Source: Longimicrobium sp.
GTDB taxonomy: Bacteria; Gemmatimonadota; Gemmatimonadetes; Longimicrobiales; Longimicrobiaceae
Length of the DNA: 64,000 nucleotides
Assembly: GCA_036387335.1 (NCBI GenBank)
Contig: DASVTZ010000214.1
Span: 1 to 64,000, forward strand
Direction: 5' to 3'
Under the pieces are notes generated by a model that was not told the DNA's origin, searched no databases, and was given only the letters and a program-made list of their open reading frames with translations. Position numbers and translations under genes: made by a program. Of the stretch, positions 1 to 9,000 are shown one piece after another (position 1 is the first letter of the stretch; each line of letters begins with the position of its first letter).

Positions 1-987
1 CGCGACGCGGACGAGCTGGCGACCCGCATCCGCGGCGAGTTGGGCCGCCGGGGTGACAGCGACGCCGCGCGCCAGGTGGAGCGCAGCGCGGTCCGCGCCG
101 CGCGCCCCAGCAACCCCTGCGGCGACGACGACACGCGCGTCGCGGCCCTCAACGCCCTCATGGGGATGGACTCCGACCGCGCCCTCCCGGTGCTGGAGCG
201 CGTCCTCGCACGGCGCGACGAGTGCTCCGCGGAGCTGAGGGAGAAGGCCGTCTTCATCGTATCGCGCATGGGCGCGCCGGCCGCGGAGAACATTCTGATG
301 CGCGTCGTGCGCACCGATCCCTCGTCGGAGGTGAGGGAGCAGGCCGTGTTCTGGCTTTCGCAGTCGGGAACGGAGCGCTCGCTTCAGCTCATCGAGGAGA
401 TCCTCCGCACCTCGAACGACATGGAGCTGCGCGACAAGGCGATCTTCGCCCTCTCGCGCCACTCGAGCCCGCGCGCGGAGGCGGCGCTGCACGCATACGC
501 CGAGGGCGAGGGGAACCCGGCCGAGCTGCGCGAGAAGGCGATCTTCTGGATCGGCCAGCGCGGCACCCCGCAGAGCGCCTCGTACCTGCGCACCCTCTTC
601 GGCCGCACGCCGAACGCGGAGCTCAAGGAGAAGCTGGTGGCCGCCCTGGCGCACAGCCGCGGCAACGAGCGGTTCCTGTTCAACGTGGTCGCCGACGCGT
701 CGCAGCCGGGTGACGTGAGGAAGCAGGCGCTCTTCTGGGCCGGGCGCGCGAATGGGGTCACGAGCGCCGAGGTCGCGTCCGTTTACGACTCGCTGCGCGA
801 CCGCGAAATGAAGGAGCAGGCCATCTTCGTCCTGGCGCAGCGGGGCGACTCCGGCGCCGTCGACAAGCTGATCGCCATCGCGCGCCGCGAGCCCGACCGC
901 GAGCTGCGGGAGAAGGCGGTGTTCTGGTTGGGCCGCTCCCGCGACCCGCGTGCCGCGCAGACCCTGGCGGAGATCATCGGATCATGA
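1..987 (+). CDS. HEAT-repeat protein, 5' end outside window
   Basis: The reading frame is open from base 1, so the start lies upstream; 328 residues are visible. The protein is an array of about nine helical repeats of roughly 31-33 residues with the recurring signature E(L/V)R-(E/D/K)-(K/Q)A-(V/I)FW(L/I), as in EVREQAVFWLSQ and ELREKAVFWLGR. That pattern is typical of HEAT/PBS-lyase-like repeats, which act as protein-binding scaffolds; no catalytic motif is visible. The stop overlaps the start of the next HEAT gene (ATGA), so the two are translationally coupled and probably work together. Whether this one carries a signal peptide cannot be judged without the missing start. Family is clear; function is unknown. 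Confidence 0.85.
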   Translation, partial: RDADELATRIRGELGRRGDSDAARQVERSAVRAARPSNPCGDDDTRVAALNALMGMDSDRALPVLERVLARRDECSAELREKAVFIVSRMGAPAAENILMRVVRTDPSSEVREQAVFWLSQSGTERSLQLIEEILRTSNDMELRDKAIFALSRHSSPRAEAALHAYAEGEGNPAELREKAIFWIGQRGTPQSASYLRTLFGRTPNAELKEKLVAALAHSRGNERFLFNVVADASQPGDVRKQALFWAGRANGVTSAEVASVYDSLRDREMKEQAIFVLAQRGDSGAVDKLIAIARREPDRELREKAVFWLGRSRDPRAAQTLAEIIGS

Positions 988-1775
988 AGACGATCGTGAC
1001 TCGCGCCGCGCTGGCCGGCGCCCTCCTGCTCTCCGCCTGCGACGCGCAGGCGCAGGACGCTCTCGCCCGCCGCGTGGCCGCCGCTCCGGACGGTGAGGTG
1101 CGCATCTCCTTCGCGTCGAAGCCAGGGGTGTGCGGGTGGGAGGAGGGGATCTCGACCGGGCGCGGGACCAGCGAGGGCCGCCGCACCGTCGTCAACGGCA
1201 CCGGCTGGCGGTCGGAGGAGTGCATCGAGGGCCCGGTGCGCGTGGCGCTGACGAAGCGCGGCGGCCGCGTGACCGACGTCAAGACGCGGGTCGGGCACCC
1301 GTTCCACGACCGCGGCGAGCGCGTCACGGACCTGGGGACGGTGGAGCCGCGCGAGGCATCCGACTACCTCCTCTCCCTCGCGGAGCGCGGTACGGACGCG
1401 AGGGGCGGCAAGGAGGCCATCTTCCCCGCGACGCTGGCGCAGGGGGCGACCACCTGGCCCGCGCTGCTGCGGATCGCGCGGCGCGAGTCGATCCCGTCGG
1501 AGGTGAGGAATGGGGCGGTGTTCTGGCTCAGCCAGGAAGCGAGTGACGCCGCCACCCGCGGTCTCCAGTCGATCGCGGACGACGACGGCGACCAGGAGGT
1601 GCGCAAGCAGGCGGTCTTCGCCCTTTCGCGCCGCCCCAACGACGAAGCGGTCCCCGCGCTGATCCGCATCGCCCGCACCCATCGCGACCCCGAGCTGCGC
1701 CGCACCGCGCTGTTCTGGCTGGGGCGTTCGGAGGATCCGCGCGCGCTGGCGCTGTTCGAGGAGATCCTGCGGTAG
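984..1775 (+). CDS. HEAT-repeat lipoprotein
   Basis: 263 residues. The N-terminus is basic then hydrophobic and ends in a lipobox (LLSAC, Cys at about 19), so the product is probably a periplasmic lipoprotein. The middle (about 30-130) is a charged region that I do not recognise. The last 120 residues carry at least three HEAT repeats of the same type as the upstream gene: EVRNGAVFWLSQ, EVRKQAVFALSR and ELRRTALFWLGR. The start ATG lies inside the stop of the upstream gene. The close similarity of repeat signatures suggests the pair arose by duplication and forms one envelope-associated scaffold. Partner and role are unknown. Confidence 0.85.
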   Translation: MKTIVTRAALAGALLLSACDAQAQDALARRVAAAPDGEVRISFASKPGVCGWEEGISTGRGTSEGRRTVVNGTGWRSEECIEGPVRVALTKRGGRVTDVKTRVGHPFHDRGERVTDLGTVEPREASDYLLSLAERGTDARGGKEAIFPATLAQGATTWPALLRIARRESIPSEVRNGAVFWLSQEASDAATRGLQSIADDDGDQEVRKQAVFALSRRPNDEAVPALIRIARTHRDPELRRTALFWLGRSEDPRALALFEEILR

Positions 1776-1978
1776 GGCCCCCACCCCCGCTCGTCACCTC
1801 GCGGCCCCTCCCCCAAAACTGCCTGGGGGAGGGGCTGTTTGCGTGGGTTGGTGCGCGCCTGCGGGGTTCGCCGCGGGGGAGGGCACGGGCAGCCACGTGG
1901 GGCGGCCCCTACAGGGTGGCGGTGCGCGTGGCGGGGTGTGGTGCGCGGGAAAGGGTGGGCAGACACGTGGGTCTGCCC
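1776..1978. repeat. Intergenic hairpin repeats
   Basis: Between convergent genes. It holds a hairpin, CCCCTCCCCCA - AACTGCC - TGGGGGAGGGG (about 1805-1834), a second copy of which lies at about 43017-43046. It also holds two members of a GTAGGGGC-type family, in which a GGGC..CACG half is followed by a complementary GCCCCTAC half (about 1885-1911 and 1956-1981). The first hairpin may also end the HEAT operon. No gene is visible. Confidence 0.6.
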
Positions 1979-2812
1979 CTACGATTTTCCACGGGGAGGG
2001 CCGAAGATCGCGTTGAGGCCGTAGGAGCAGAGTTGCTGCAGGCGGTCCGGGCGGAGGTTTCGGTCGGCGGGGATGCGCGCGGCTGAGCGGATGATGTCGT
2101 CCACGGCGCCGAATTGCTTCGCGGTCAGTTCCGGGATGGTTCGTCCGATTTTCGGGGGCAGCGTAAGGAGGAGCGAGGATGTCCAGAGGTCGCGGAGGGT
2201 GTGCAGCTCGTTGCCGAAAAGCTCGAGTGTGTCGTGGATGTAGAGAGCGTCCTGCGCCTGTTTGTCGGCGGGACGCTTGCTTCGGATCAGGAGCTTCTGC
2301 GCGATGAAGCTGACCGGGTTCGCGATGGAGAGATCGACGGGGGGATCGAGGGGGATCGGCGCACCTGGGCCAAGGCGCACCGACCAGGGGTCGGCCAGGA
2401 GCAGATCCACGTGCCGAAGCTTCTGCGCCGTGATTCCGGCCTTCCGGAGGGTGGCATCCGGGGTGCCGTCGCGGCGTACTCCGCCGCCGTGCAGCGGGGT
2501 GAGGAACTCGGCGTAGAATCCCTGGCCCTCCTCGTCGCCGAGCTGGTAGTGGACTACCGGCGGAGTGTGGTCGCCGCGGAACGCTTCCTGGAAGTTGGCG
2601 GCGCGCAGTGCTTCGCGGATGTCTCCGGTGAGTGGCGAGCGTCCCGAGAACGCCACGTCCGCGTCGAGCGTCATCAGCGGAGCGTAAAGCGGGGTGCCCG
2701 CCAGCTCGTGCAGCCGGTGCAGACGGTGCGACCAGCCGCCCACGATCACCAGGTGGCCGAGCCAGGGGCGAAGCGCGTCCACGAGCCGCGCAAACGAGTC
2801 CACCTCGCTCAT
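1979..2812 (-). CDS. Nucleotidyltransferase-fold protein, AbiEii-like toxin candidate
   Basis: 277 residues. The N-terminus shows the hallmarks of the polymerase-beta nucleotidyltransferase fold: GGW at 25-27 and a D-x-D pair (D50, D52) in TLDADVAF. The later part (LSIANPVSFIAQKLL, then KQAQDALYIHDTLELF) resembles the helical region of AbiEii/GSU2403-type nucleotidyltransferases. The ATG at 2812 overlaps the stop of the upstream regulator by 4 bases, and the hydrophobic core begins right after it, so the long in-frame upstream extension is rejected. Type IV toxin-antitoxin systems pair such an enzyme with a winged-helix repressor, as here. Toxin activity is inferred; a housekeeping role is possible. 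Confidence 0.7.
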   Translation of the reverse strand: MSEVDSFARLVDALRPWLGHLVIVGGWSHRLHRLHELAGTPLYAPLMTLDADVAFSGRSPLTGDIREALRAANFQEAFRGDHTPPVVHYQLGDEEGQGFYAEFLTPLHGGGVRRDGTPDATLRKAGITAQKLRHVDLLLADPWSVRLGPGAPIPLDPPVDLSIANPVSFIAQKLLIRSKRPADKQAQDALYIHDTLELFGNELHTLRDLWTSSLLLTLPPKIGRTIPELTAKQFGAVDDIIRSAARIPADRNLRPDRLQQLCSYGLNAIFGPPRGKS

Positions 2813-3939
2813 CCTTCCTCCGGCCCGGAGATCAGCGGCTCCAGTACGCGGCGGCGGATCGCGTCCGCCTGTTCCGATCCGCGCGACGGGTGCAGGGAAA
2901 CGTCGAGCCAGACCTGGATGGCGTCGCTGGCCCACACGCCGCCTCTCTCCACCATCCCCCGGAAGACCGAGCTTCCTGGTGGACGCTCACGCAGGATCAA
3001 CGTGGGCGCTTCGTGCCGCTCGGCGGGGACGATGTTCTGCCGGGCCGCGCCGCCTGCGAACGGGTCGCGCTGCACGTAAACGTGGGGTGGGACGCCGTGC
3101 ACGAAGCCCAGATTAAGCGCGTCCGCGGCCGCGAACAGGCCGAGACACCCCTCGCCGTTCTGCGCCAGCCGTGCGGCCTCCGCGCGCGGGTCGCCAATCA
3201 GCACGCGAGACGGCATCTCCCGTCCAGGCCGCGAGGCGGAGTGCAGCCACCGTTCGAACAGCGGCTGCCGCCGTACGAGGCGCAAGTAACGCCGCGACTC
3301 GTCCATTTGCCCCTCGCGGACCAGCTGCCGCGTGAACCGGTACGCCACCGATGCCGACACACGTGCCGCCTTCGCCAGCTCGGACGCATTCCGGTAACGG
3401 CCGCGGGGTGCCGTCAGGAGCTCTTCCGGGAGCTCGGGCGCGAGCAACACCTTCAGCAGCCACTGGTTGAGATCGGAGAAGAGGTCCGCGTGCGACGCAA
3501 CGGCCACGCGGACGCTCGCGCGTGGCGCGTCAGGATCGGCGTTGAGCGTTTCGAGGCCCTCACCCCGGAAGCGCCGCAACCCCGCGAAGTCGATCACGCC
3601 CGCGGCTGTGTCGGGGGCGTACTTGGAGGCGAATTCCAGGACTGCGTCCGCCGCTTTCGAAGAGATCTTGGGTGCCGCCACAACGGCCAGTGCCCGCCGC
3701 GCACCGCGCCGGTGCGACGCCTGAAGGCACGCCTGTGCCCACAGGGGGATGAGGCGGTCGCTTCGCCCCTCCGCTCCCGCCTTTACCTCGACCACGTACC
3801 ACGGAGAGTCCGCGCTTTGACGCGCAACGAAGTCTGCTGCTGCGCGTTCCACCGTCCACCCGGCCGACGCGAACGCCTGCTCGAGCAGCTCCCCGAACCG
3901 CCGTTCGCGGGCGCGCGGTTCCTTCGCATCCGCGACCAT
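2809..3939 (-). CDS. AbiEi-like winged-helix regulator with nuclease-like N-terminal domain
   Basis: 376 residues. Residues 1-140 look like a PD-(D/E)xK nuclease-fold domain: D36 followed by E51-V-K53, then EGRSDRLIPLWAQA. Residues about 180-225 form a winged helix (NASELAKAARVSASVAYRFTRQLVREG). The C-terminal 150 residues are like those of AbiEi-type antitoxins (LGFVHGVPPHVYV; SSVFRGM; VWLDVS.HPSRG). A longer reading frame starts at 4017, but the ATG at 3939 has a strong GGAGGGG ribosome-binding site and leaves a 15-bp inverted repeat just upstream, so I chose it. Probably an autoregulated antitoxin for the coupled nucleotidyltransferase. Whether the nuclease-like domain is catalytic is unknown. 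Confidence 0.65.
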   Translation of the reverse strand: MVADAKEPRARERRFGELLEQAFASAGWTVERAAADFVARQSADSPWYVVEVKAGAEGRSDRLIPLWAQACLQASHRRGARRALAVVAAPKISSKAADAVLEFASKYAPDTAAGVIDFAGLRRFRGEGLETLNADPDAPRASVRVAVASHADLFSDLNQWLLKVLLAPELPEELLTAPRGRYRNASELAKAARVSASVAYRFTRQLVREGQMDESRRYLRLVRRQPLFERWLHSASRPGREMPSRVLIGDPRAEAARLAQNGEGCLGLFAAADALNLGFVHGVPPHVYVQRDPFAGGAARQNIVPAERHEAPTLILRERPPGSSVFRGMVERGGVWASDAIQVWLDVSLHPSRGSEQADAIRRRVLEPLISGPEEG

Positions 3940-3957
3940 TCGCCCCTCCGCGAAAAA

Positions 3958-3993
3958 GTGTCGCGGCCAAGATAGTTGTCTTGGCCGCGACAC
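3958..3993. promoter_or_regulatory. Perfect 15-bp inverted repeat, putative operator
   Basis: Arms GTGTCGCGGCCAAGA (3958-3972) and its exact complement (3979-3993) flank a 6-base spacer. The site lies 19-54 bases upstream of the ATG at 3939. On the minus strand it overlaps a weak promoter-like pair, TTGTGT and TATCTT, 15 bases apart. Direct autoregulation by the AbiEi-like protein is the obvious reading. A bidirectional terminator is less likely because there is no T-tract. Confidence 0.65.
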
Positions 3994-4017
3994 AACAGTG
4001 TATTCTTCCTTGAGCAA

Positions 4018-5781
4018 CTACCGCTTCCCTTCGATCTCCGCGCGCAGGCGAAGGAGGGCGTCTTCGGAGGTCACGAGCTCGTCGCGGGCTTCGTTGAGCT
4101 GGTCCTGCTGGACCTGCACGAAGCGGCGGTAGGGGGCGATGCTCTCGTTGACGCGCTCGGTGCTGTCACCGATGGCGCCGTGGACCTGGCGCGTGAGGGC
4201 GTCGCGGAGGCGGGTCCGGAGGTCGGAGATCTTTTGCGTGAACTCGGCCTTGGCCTGGCGGCGGCGCGCGGGGATCACGTACAGCCCCGTCGCCGCCAGG
4301 GTGGTCGCCAGCACCACGCCCGTCACGTCCGCCACGGCGCCGGTGAGGAGCGCGGTCATCAGCACGCCGAGGCCCATCCCCGCGCCGGCGAACATCGTCA
4401 TGCCGGACGAGGAGCGCACCTCGTCGGCCAGCTTGCGGCCCTCCGCTTCACGGTTGTAAGTGCCAACCGCTTCGCGCGAGGCTCGGCCGATGGAGTCGAG
4501 CAGCGCCTGGCGGTTGTACGAGAAGTTGCCGGTCACCTCGCCGATCATTCCCTCGCGGTGGCGGGCGATCTGGCGGCGGTCGATGTAGCCGCTGATGTCC
4601 TGCCACAGCTTGAGGTTGCGCTCCACGATCCAGTCGATGACGCGGCCCACTTCGTCGTCGATGTCGCGCGGGGTGTCGCCCACCACGTCGCGCTCGAAGT
4701 CGCGGCGGATGGTCTCGCTGTTCATCAGCTCGCGGATGCGGCCGAAGCGGATGCGCTCGTCGAAGAAGTTGAGGCCGCGCACCTCCATCTCCGAAAGGAG
4801 CGCGTCCATCCGCCCCAGCCGCGGCTCGAAGTCGCGCAGCATCTCCTGGTGGAAGGCGCCGAGCTGCGTGTCGATGTTCTGGAGCGTGGAGACGTCCTCG
4901 GCCAGCATCTTGAGCCGGTCGAAGGCGGTCTCCTTGTACTTCCGCGCCAGCGTGAGCCCCACGTTGAGAGGGTTGAGGAGCTTCAGCCGGACGCGCTCTT
5001 CCTGGTCCAGCGTGTTGAGCAGGTAGTCGTCCACCGCCGCGAAGCCGCTCTCCTTGTAGAGCGCGTCGTCGTTCTGCTCGCGCGCTTCCTTGGCCTGCCG
5101 CGCGGATACGGGAAGCACCAGCGCCGGCTCGCCCAGCAGCCGCTCCGCGTTCTCGCTCACGAAGGTGGTCACCTGCCGCCGGTCCATGGGGTCCTGCAGC
5201 AGGTCGATCTTGTTGAGGATGAAGACGATCTTCTTCCCCCAGGTGCGGATCTGCTCCAGGAAGCCGCGCTCGCTTTCCGTAAAGGGGCGGTCCGCGGAGG
5301 TCACGAAGAGCACGAGGTCCGAGCGGGGCACGAAGTCGCGCGTGAGCTCTTCGTGCTCGCGGATGACGGCGTTGGTGCCCGGGGTGTCGACGATGTTGAG
5401 GTCGCGCAGGATCTCGGCGGGGTGGCGCCGCTCCAGGAGGTACGCCTCCACCATCTCCTCGCCCGGCTCGTCGCCGTGGCGCACCAGGTTGATGCGGTCG
5501 GTGGTGGGGGTGACGCCTTCGGGAAGGATCTTCTCGCCGAGGAGGGCGTTGATGAAGGAGCTCTTCCCCGAGTTGAACTCGCCCGCGATCACCAGCAGGA
5601 AGAAGGAGGAGAGCGCCTCGCGCGCCTGCTCGAAGTGGCGCAGGTCGTCGGCATCGACATCCGTGCCGAAGCGCCCGAGCGCGGTCGAGAGGCGGTCCAG
5701 CAGCTCGCGCTCGCGTGCGCGCAGCTCCAGCTCGCGCTCTCCCAGCAGCCGGTTTCGCCGCCGCAGCAGTCCCAGCGCCAT
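4018..5781 (-). CDS. Dynamin-family GTPase (bacterial dynamin-like protein)
   Basis: 587 residues. GTPase motifs are complete: P-loop GEFNSGKSS (67-75), G2 threonine in TPTTDR (about 92-96), DTPG (132-135) and NKID (190-193). A long helical stalk follows, with two hydrophobic stretches at about 455-505 that fit a membrane-inserting paddle. A charged coiled-coil tail ends the protein. Bacterial dynamin-like proteins bind and remodel the inner membrane. The ATG at 5781 has a GGAG about 7 bases upstream; the longer frame runs into an intergenic repeat and is rejected. The next gene downstream starts 79 bases past the stop, so this one is probably monocistronic. Confidence 0.9.
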   Translation of the reverse strand: MALGLLRRRNRLLGERELELRARERELLDRLSTALGRFGTDVDADDLRHFEQAREALSSFFLLVIAGEFNSGKSSFINALLGEKILPEGVTPTTDRINLVRHGDEPGEEMVEAYLLERRHPAEILRDLNIVDTPGTNAVIREHEELTRDFVPRSDLVLFVTSADRPFTESERGFLEQIRTWGKKIVFILNKIDLLQDPMDRRQVTTFVSENAERLLGEPALVLPVSARQAKEAREQNDDALYKESGFAAVDDYLLNTLDQEERVRLKLLNPLNVGLTLARKYKETAFDRLKMLAEDVSTLQNIDTQLGAFHQEMLRDFEPRLGRMDALLSEMEVRGLNFFDERIRFGRIRELMNSETIRRDFERDVVGDTPRDIDDEVGRVIDWIVERNLKLWQDISGYIDRRQIARHREGMIGEVTGNFSYNRQALLDSIGRASREAVGTYNREAEGRKLADEVRSSSGMTMFAGAGMGLGVLMTALLTGAVADVTGVVLATTLAATGLYVIPARRRQAKAEFTQKISDLRTRLRDALTRQVHGAIGDSTERVNESIAPYRRFVQVQQDQLNEARDELVTSEDALLRLRAEIEGKR

Positions 5782-5877
5782 GCTCGTTCTCCGCGTGTCC
5801 GTGGCCTCTCGCTCCCCAATCCCGCGGAGAGTAGCAAACGCGGGGCCGCACGTCGCAAAAGCACGCGATGTCGCTTG

Positions 5878-6052
5878 TCTCACGCAGAGGCGCAGAGACG
5901 CAGGAAGAGAACAACAGAGAAAATCATCACACAGGGGGAGGCCAGAGATGAAACAGAAAGCCACAGAGAAAACCTTTAGCGGTTCTCTCTGTGGCTCTGT
6001 GTGAGCTATGCAGTTGCAGCTCTCTCCTGCGTCTCTGCGCCTCTGCGTGAGA
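5878..6052. repeat. Long palindromic intergenic repeat (CGCAGAGGCGC family), copy 1
   Basis: Outer arms 5878-5905 and 6025-6052 are a perfect 28-bp inverted repeat (CTCACGCAGAGGCGCAGAGA at its outer part). Inside are nested, less perfect CACAGAG/CTCTGTG arms and the core GTGTGAGCTATGCAGTTGC (from about 5999). Related copies lie at 37429-37555 and 57934-58102. The whole stretch 5782-6076 is noncoding. Confidence 0.8.
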
Positions 6053-6076
6053 CTTCAGTGTCTCCGTGAGGCGTTT

Positions 6077-9000
6077 TCAGTCGCCCCAGGCCGGCTCGGG
6101 GGCCAGGCCGGCGTGCTCCTGCTCCTCCTCGATCTCAGACTCGCGGGCCGGCGACGTCAGCTTGCGCTTCACCCATCCGCCGAAGTCGTCGAAGTAGGTA
6201 TAGGCGACCGGCACCACCAGAAGCGTGAGGAGCGTGGAGGTGATCAGGCCCCCGATCACCGCGCGGGCCATCGGGGCCCGGAAGCCGCCCCCCTCGCCCA
6301 TGGCCATCGCCACGGGGAGCATGCCGAAGATCATCGCCAGCGTCGTCATCATGATGGGACGCAGGCGCACCTCGCCCGCCTCCACCAGCGCCGTCCAGCG
6401 GTCCTTGCCGTCGGCGCGGCGCTCGTTGGCGTTGTCCACCAGCAGGATGGCGTTCTTCACCACGAGCCCCATCAGCATGATCAGCCCGATCATGGACATC
6501 ATGTTGAACGAGTCGCCCGTAAAGAGCAGCGCCAGCAGCACGCCGATCAGCGAGAGCGGCAGCGACAGCATGATGGCGAACGGCTGCGTGAACGACTCGA
6601 ACTGCGACGCCAGGATCAGGAAGATGAGGATGACGGCCAGGATGATGGCCTCCAGCACGTAGCCCACCGTCTCCACCATCTGCTCCGTCTCGCCGCCGAG
6701 CGTGACCTGGTAGCCGGCGGGCATGCGCACGTCCTCCAGCGCCGCCGTGATCCGCGACGAGGCCTCGGAGATCGAGAGCTCCGGCGCCGTGCCGGCCGAG
6801 ACCGTGGCCACGCGCTCCAGGTTCTGCCGGTCGATCTGCGAGGGCGCGGTGCCCTGCACGATGCGCGCGACCTGCCCCAGCGGCACCGTCACCGCCGCGC
6901 CCGCCGCGTCCCGCCGGCCGGTGGCCACGGGGAGCGAGGTGAGGCTGGCGAGCGAGGTGCGCTGCTCGGGGGCCACCTGCACCACCACGTCGCGCTCCTC
7001 GCCCGTGGGGTCCTGCCAGGTGGTGGCCGTCTGCCCCGCCAGGAGCGGGCGGACGGTGCCCGAGATCTGGCCCACGTCCAGCGCCAGCTCGTTGGCCACG
7101 TCGCGGTCCACGTCGATGCGGAACTCCGGCCGCGGCGCGCCCAGGGAGGTCTCCACGTCCACCACGCCGGGGATCGCCTTCATCTTCGCCGCGATCTGCC
7201 CGCTGATGCGCTGCAGCTCGGCGACGTCGGGGCCGCGCAGGTTCACCATGAGCGGCTTCTGCGCGCCGCCCACGCCGCCCGCGTCCAGTACGGCCACCGT
7301 GGTGCCGAAGTGGCCGCCCAGCGCCCTGCGGGCCGCCACCATCAGCTCGTCCTGCGAGCGCTCGCGCTCGGCCGGCTTCACCAGCTTCACGTACACGTTG
7401 CCGCCCGTGACGGTGCCGGTCACGCCCGCGCCCACGGTGGTGTAGGTGTAGTCCACCCCCGGCAGCGCCTTGATCCGCGCGCCGATCTCCTCCGCCCGCT
7501 GCCGCGTGTACGCCAGCGACGAGCCCTCCGGCGTCTCGAAGGTGACGGCGAACTCGGAGTTGTCCGAGTCCGGCATGAAGCCGCCGCCGATGAGCGGAAA
7601 GAGCATCATGGAGCCCACGAAGGCGAAGAAGGCCATCGCCAGCGTCGTCTTGCGGTGGCCCAGCGCCCACTCCACGATTCCGCGGTACTTCCTGGCCTGC
7701 CGGTCGAACCAGCGGTTGAACGCCGCGATCCCGCGCGTGACGGGGTTGCGCGACGGCGTGTGCGAAGCCGAGTGCGCCTCCACGCCCCACCACGCGGCCA
7801 GCATGGGCGTGAGGGTGAAGGAGACGAAGAGCGACACCAGCACCGCCCACGCCACCGTCATTCCGAACTGGTAGAAGAAGCGGCCGATGATGCCGCCCAT
7901 GAACGCCACCGGCACGAACACCGCCGCCACCGAAAAGGTGGTCGCCATCACCGCCAAGAAGATCTCCTTCGTCCCCACGTTGGCCGCGGTGAAGTGGTCC
8001 TTCCCCATCTCGCGGTGCCGCACGATGTTCTCGATCACCACGATGGCATCGTCGATCAGAATGCCGATGGAGAGCGAGAGCGCCATCAGCGACAGCACGT
8101 TCAGGGTGAAGCCCAGCACGCTCATCAGGATGAACGACGAGATCACGGAGACGGGGAGCGCCAGCGCGGTGATGGCCGTCGCCTTCCAGTCGTTCAGGAA
8201 GAGCATCACCACCACGATGGTGAGCACCGCGCCCAGGATCAGCTCGTGGATCACGTCGTCCACGGAGCGCCGGATGCTCACCGAGTTGTCGCGGATCACC
8301 TGGAGCTGCGTGCCGCGCGGGAGCGAGCGCTGGATCTTGGCGATCGCCTCGTTGACGCCGTCGGCCACCGCCACCGTGTTGGCGCCCGACACCTTGAGCA
8401 CGTCCATGGAGACGGCGCGGGTGCCGTCCACCAGGGCGAGCGAGCGCTCCTCCTCGGTGCCGTACTCCACGCGCGCCACGTCGCCCAGGCGCACGGGCTG
8501 GCCCTGGCGGTTGGCGACGATGACCTGCGCGAACTGCTCGGGCCTCACGATGCGGCCGGTTACGCGAACCAGCTGCTCCTGCGACCCGCTCTCCAGGCGC
8601 CCCGCGGGGACCTCCAGGTTCTGGCGCTGCAAGGCGCCCATCACCTCCTGGGCGCTGACGCCGGTGGCCTGCATGCGGTCCGGCTGGATGAAGACGCGCA
8701 CCTCGCGCTCCAGCCCGCCGGCGATCTGCACCTGCCCCACGCCGCTCACCGACTCCAGCTGCCGGCGGATCCCCTCGTCGGCCAGCGTCGTCAGCTCCGC
8801 GATGGGCGCGGTCTTCGACGACAGGGCCAGCGAGATGATGGGCTGCGCCGAGGGGTCGAACTTCTGCACCACCGGCTGCTCGATGTCCTGCGGCAGGGAG
8901 CGGCGCACCGCGTCGATGCGCGCGCGGATGTCCTGCGACGCCTGGTCGCCGTCGCGCCCCAGGTCGAACTCCACGATCACCTGGCTGACGCCTTCCAGCG

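Noticed and set aside
3940-4017. Extended N-terminus for the AbiEi-like regulator
   Set aside because: It would translate through the perfect inverted repeat; the ATG at 3939 has the good ribosome-binding site.
3976-5979. Plus-strand frame opposite the dynamin gene
   Set aside because: Antisense shadow; the minus strand has complete GTPase motifs.
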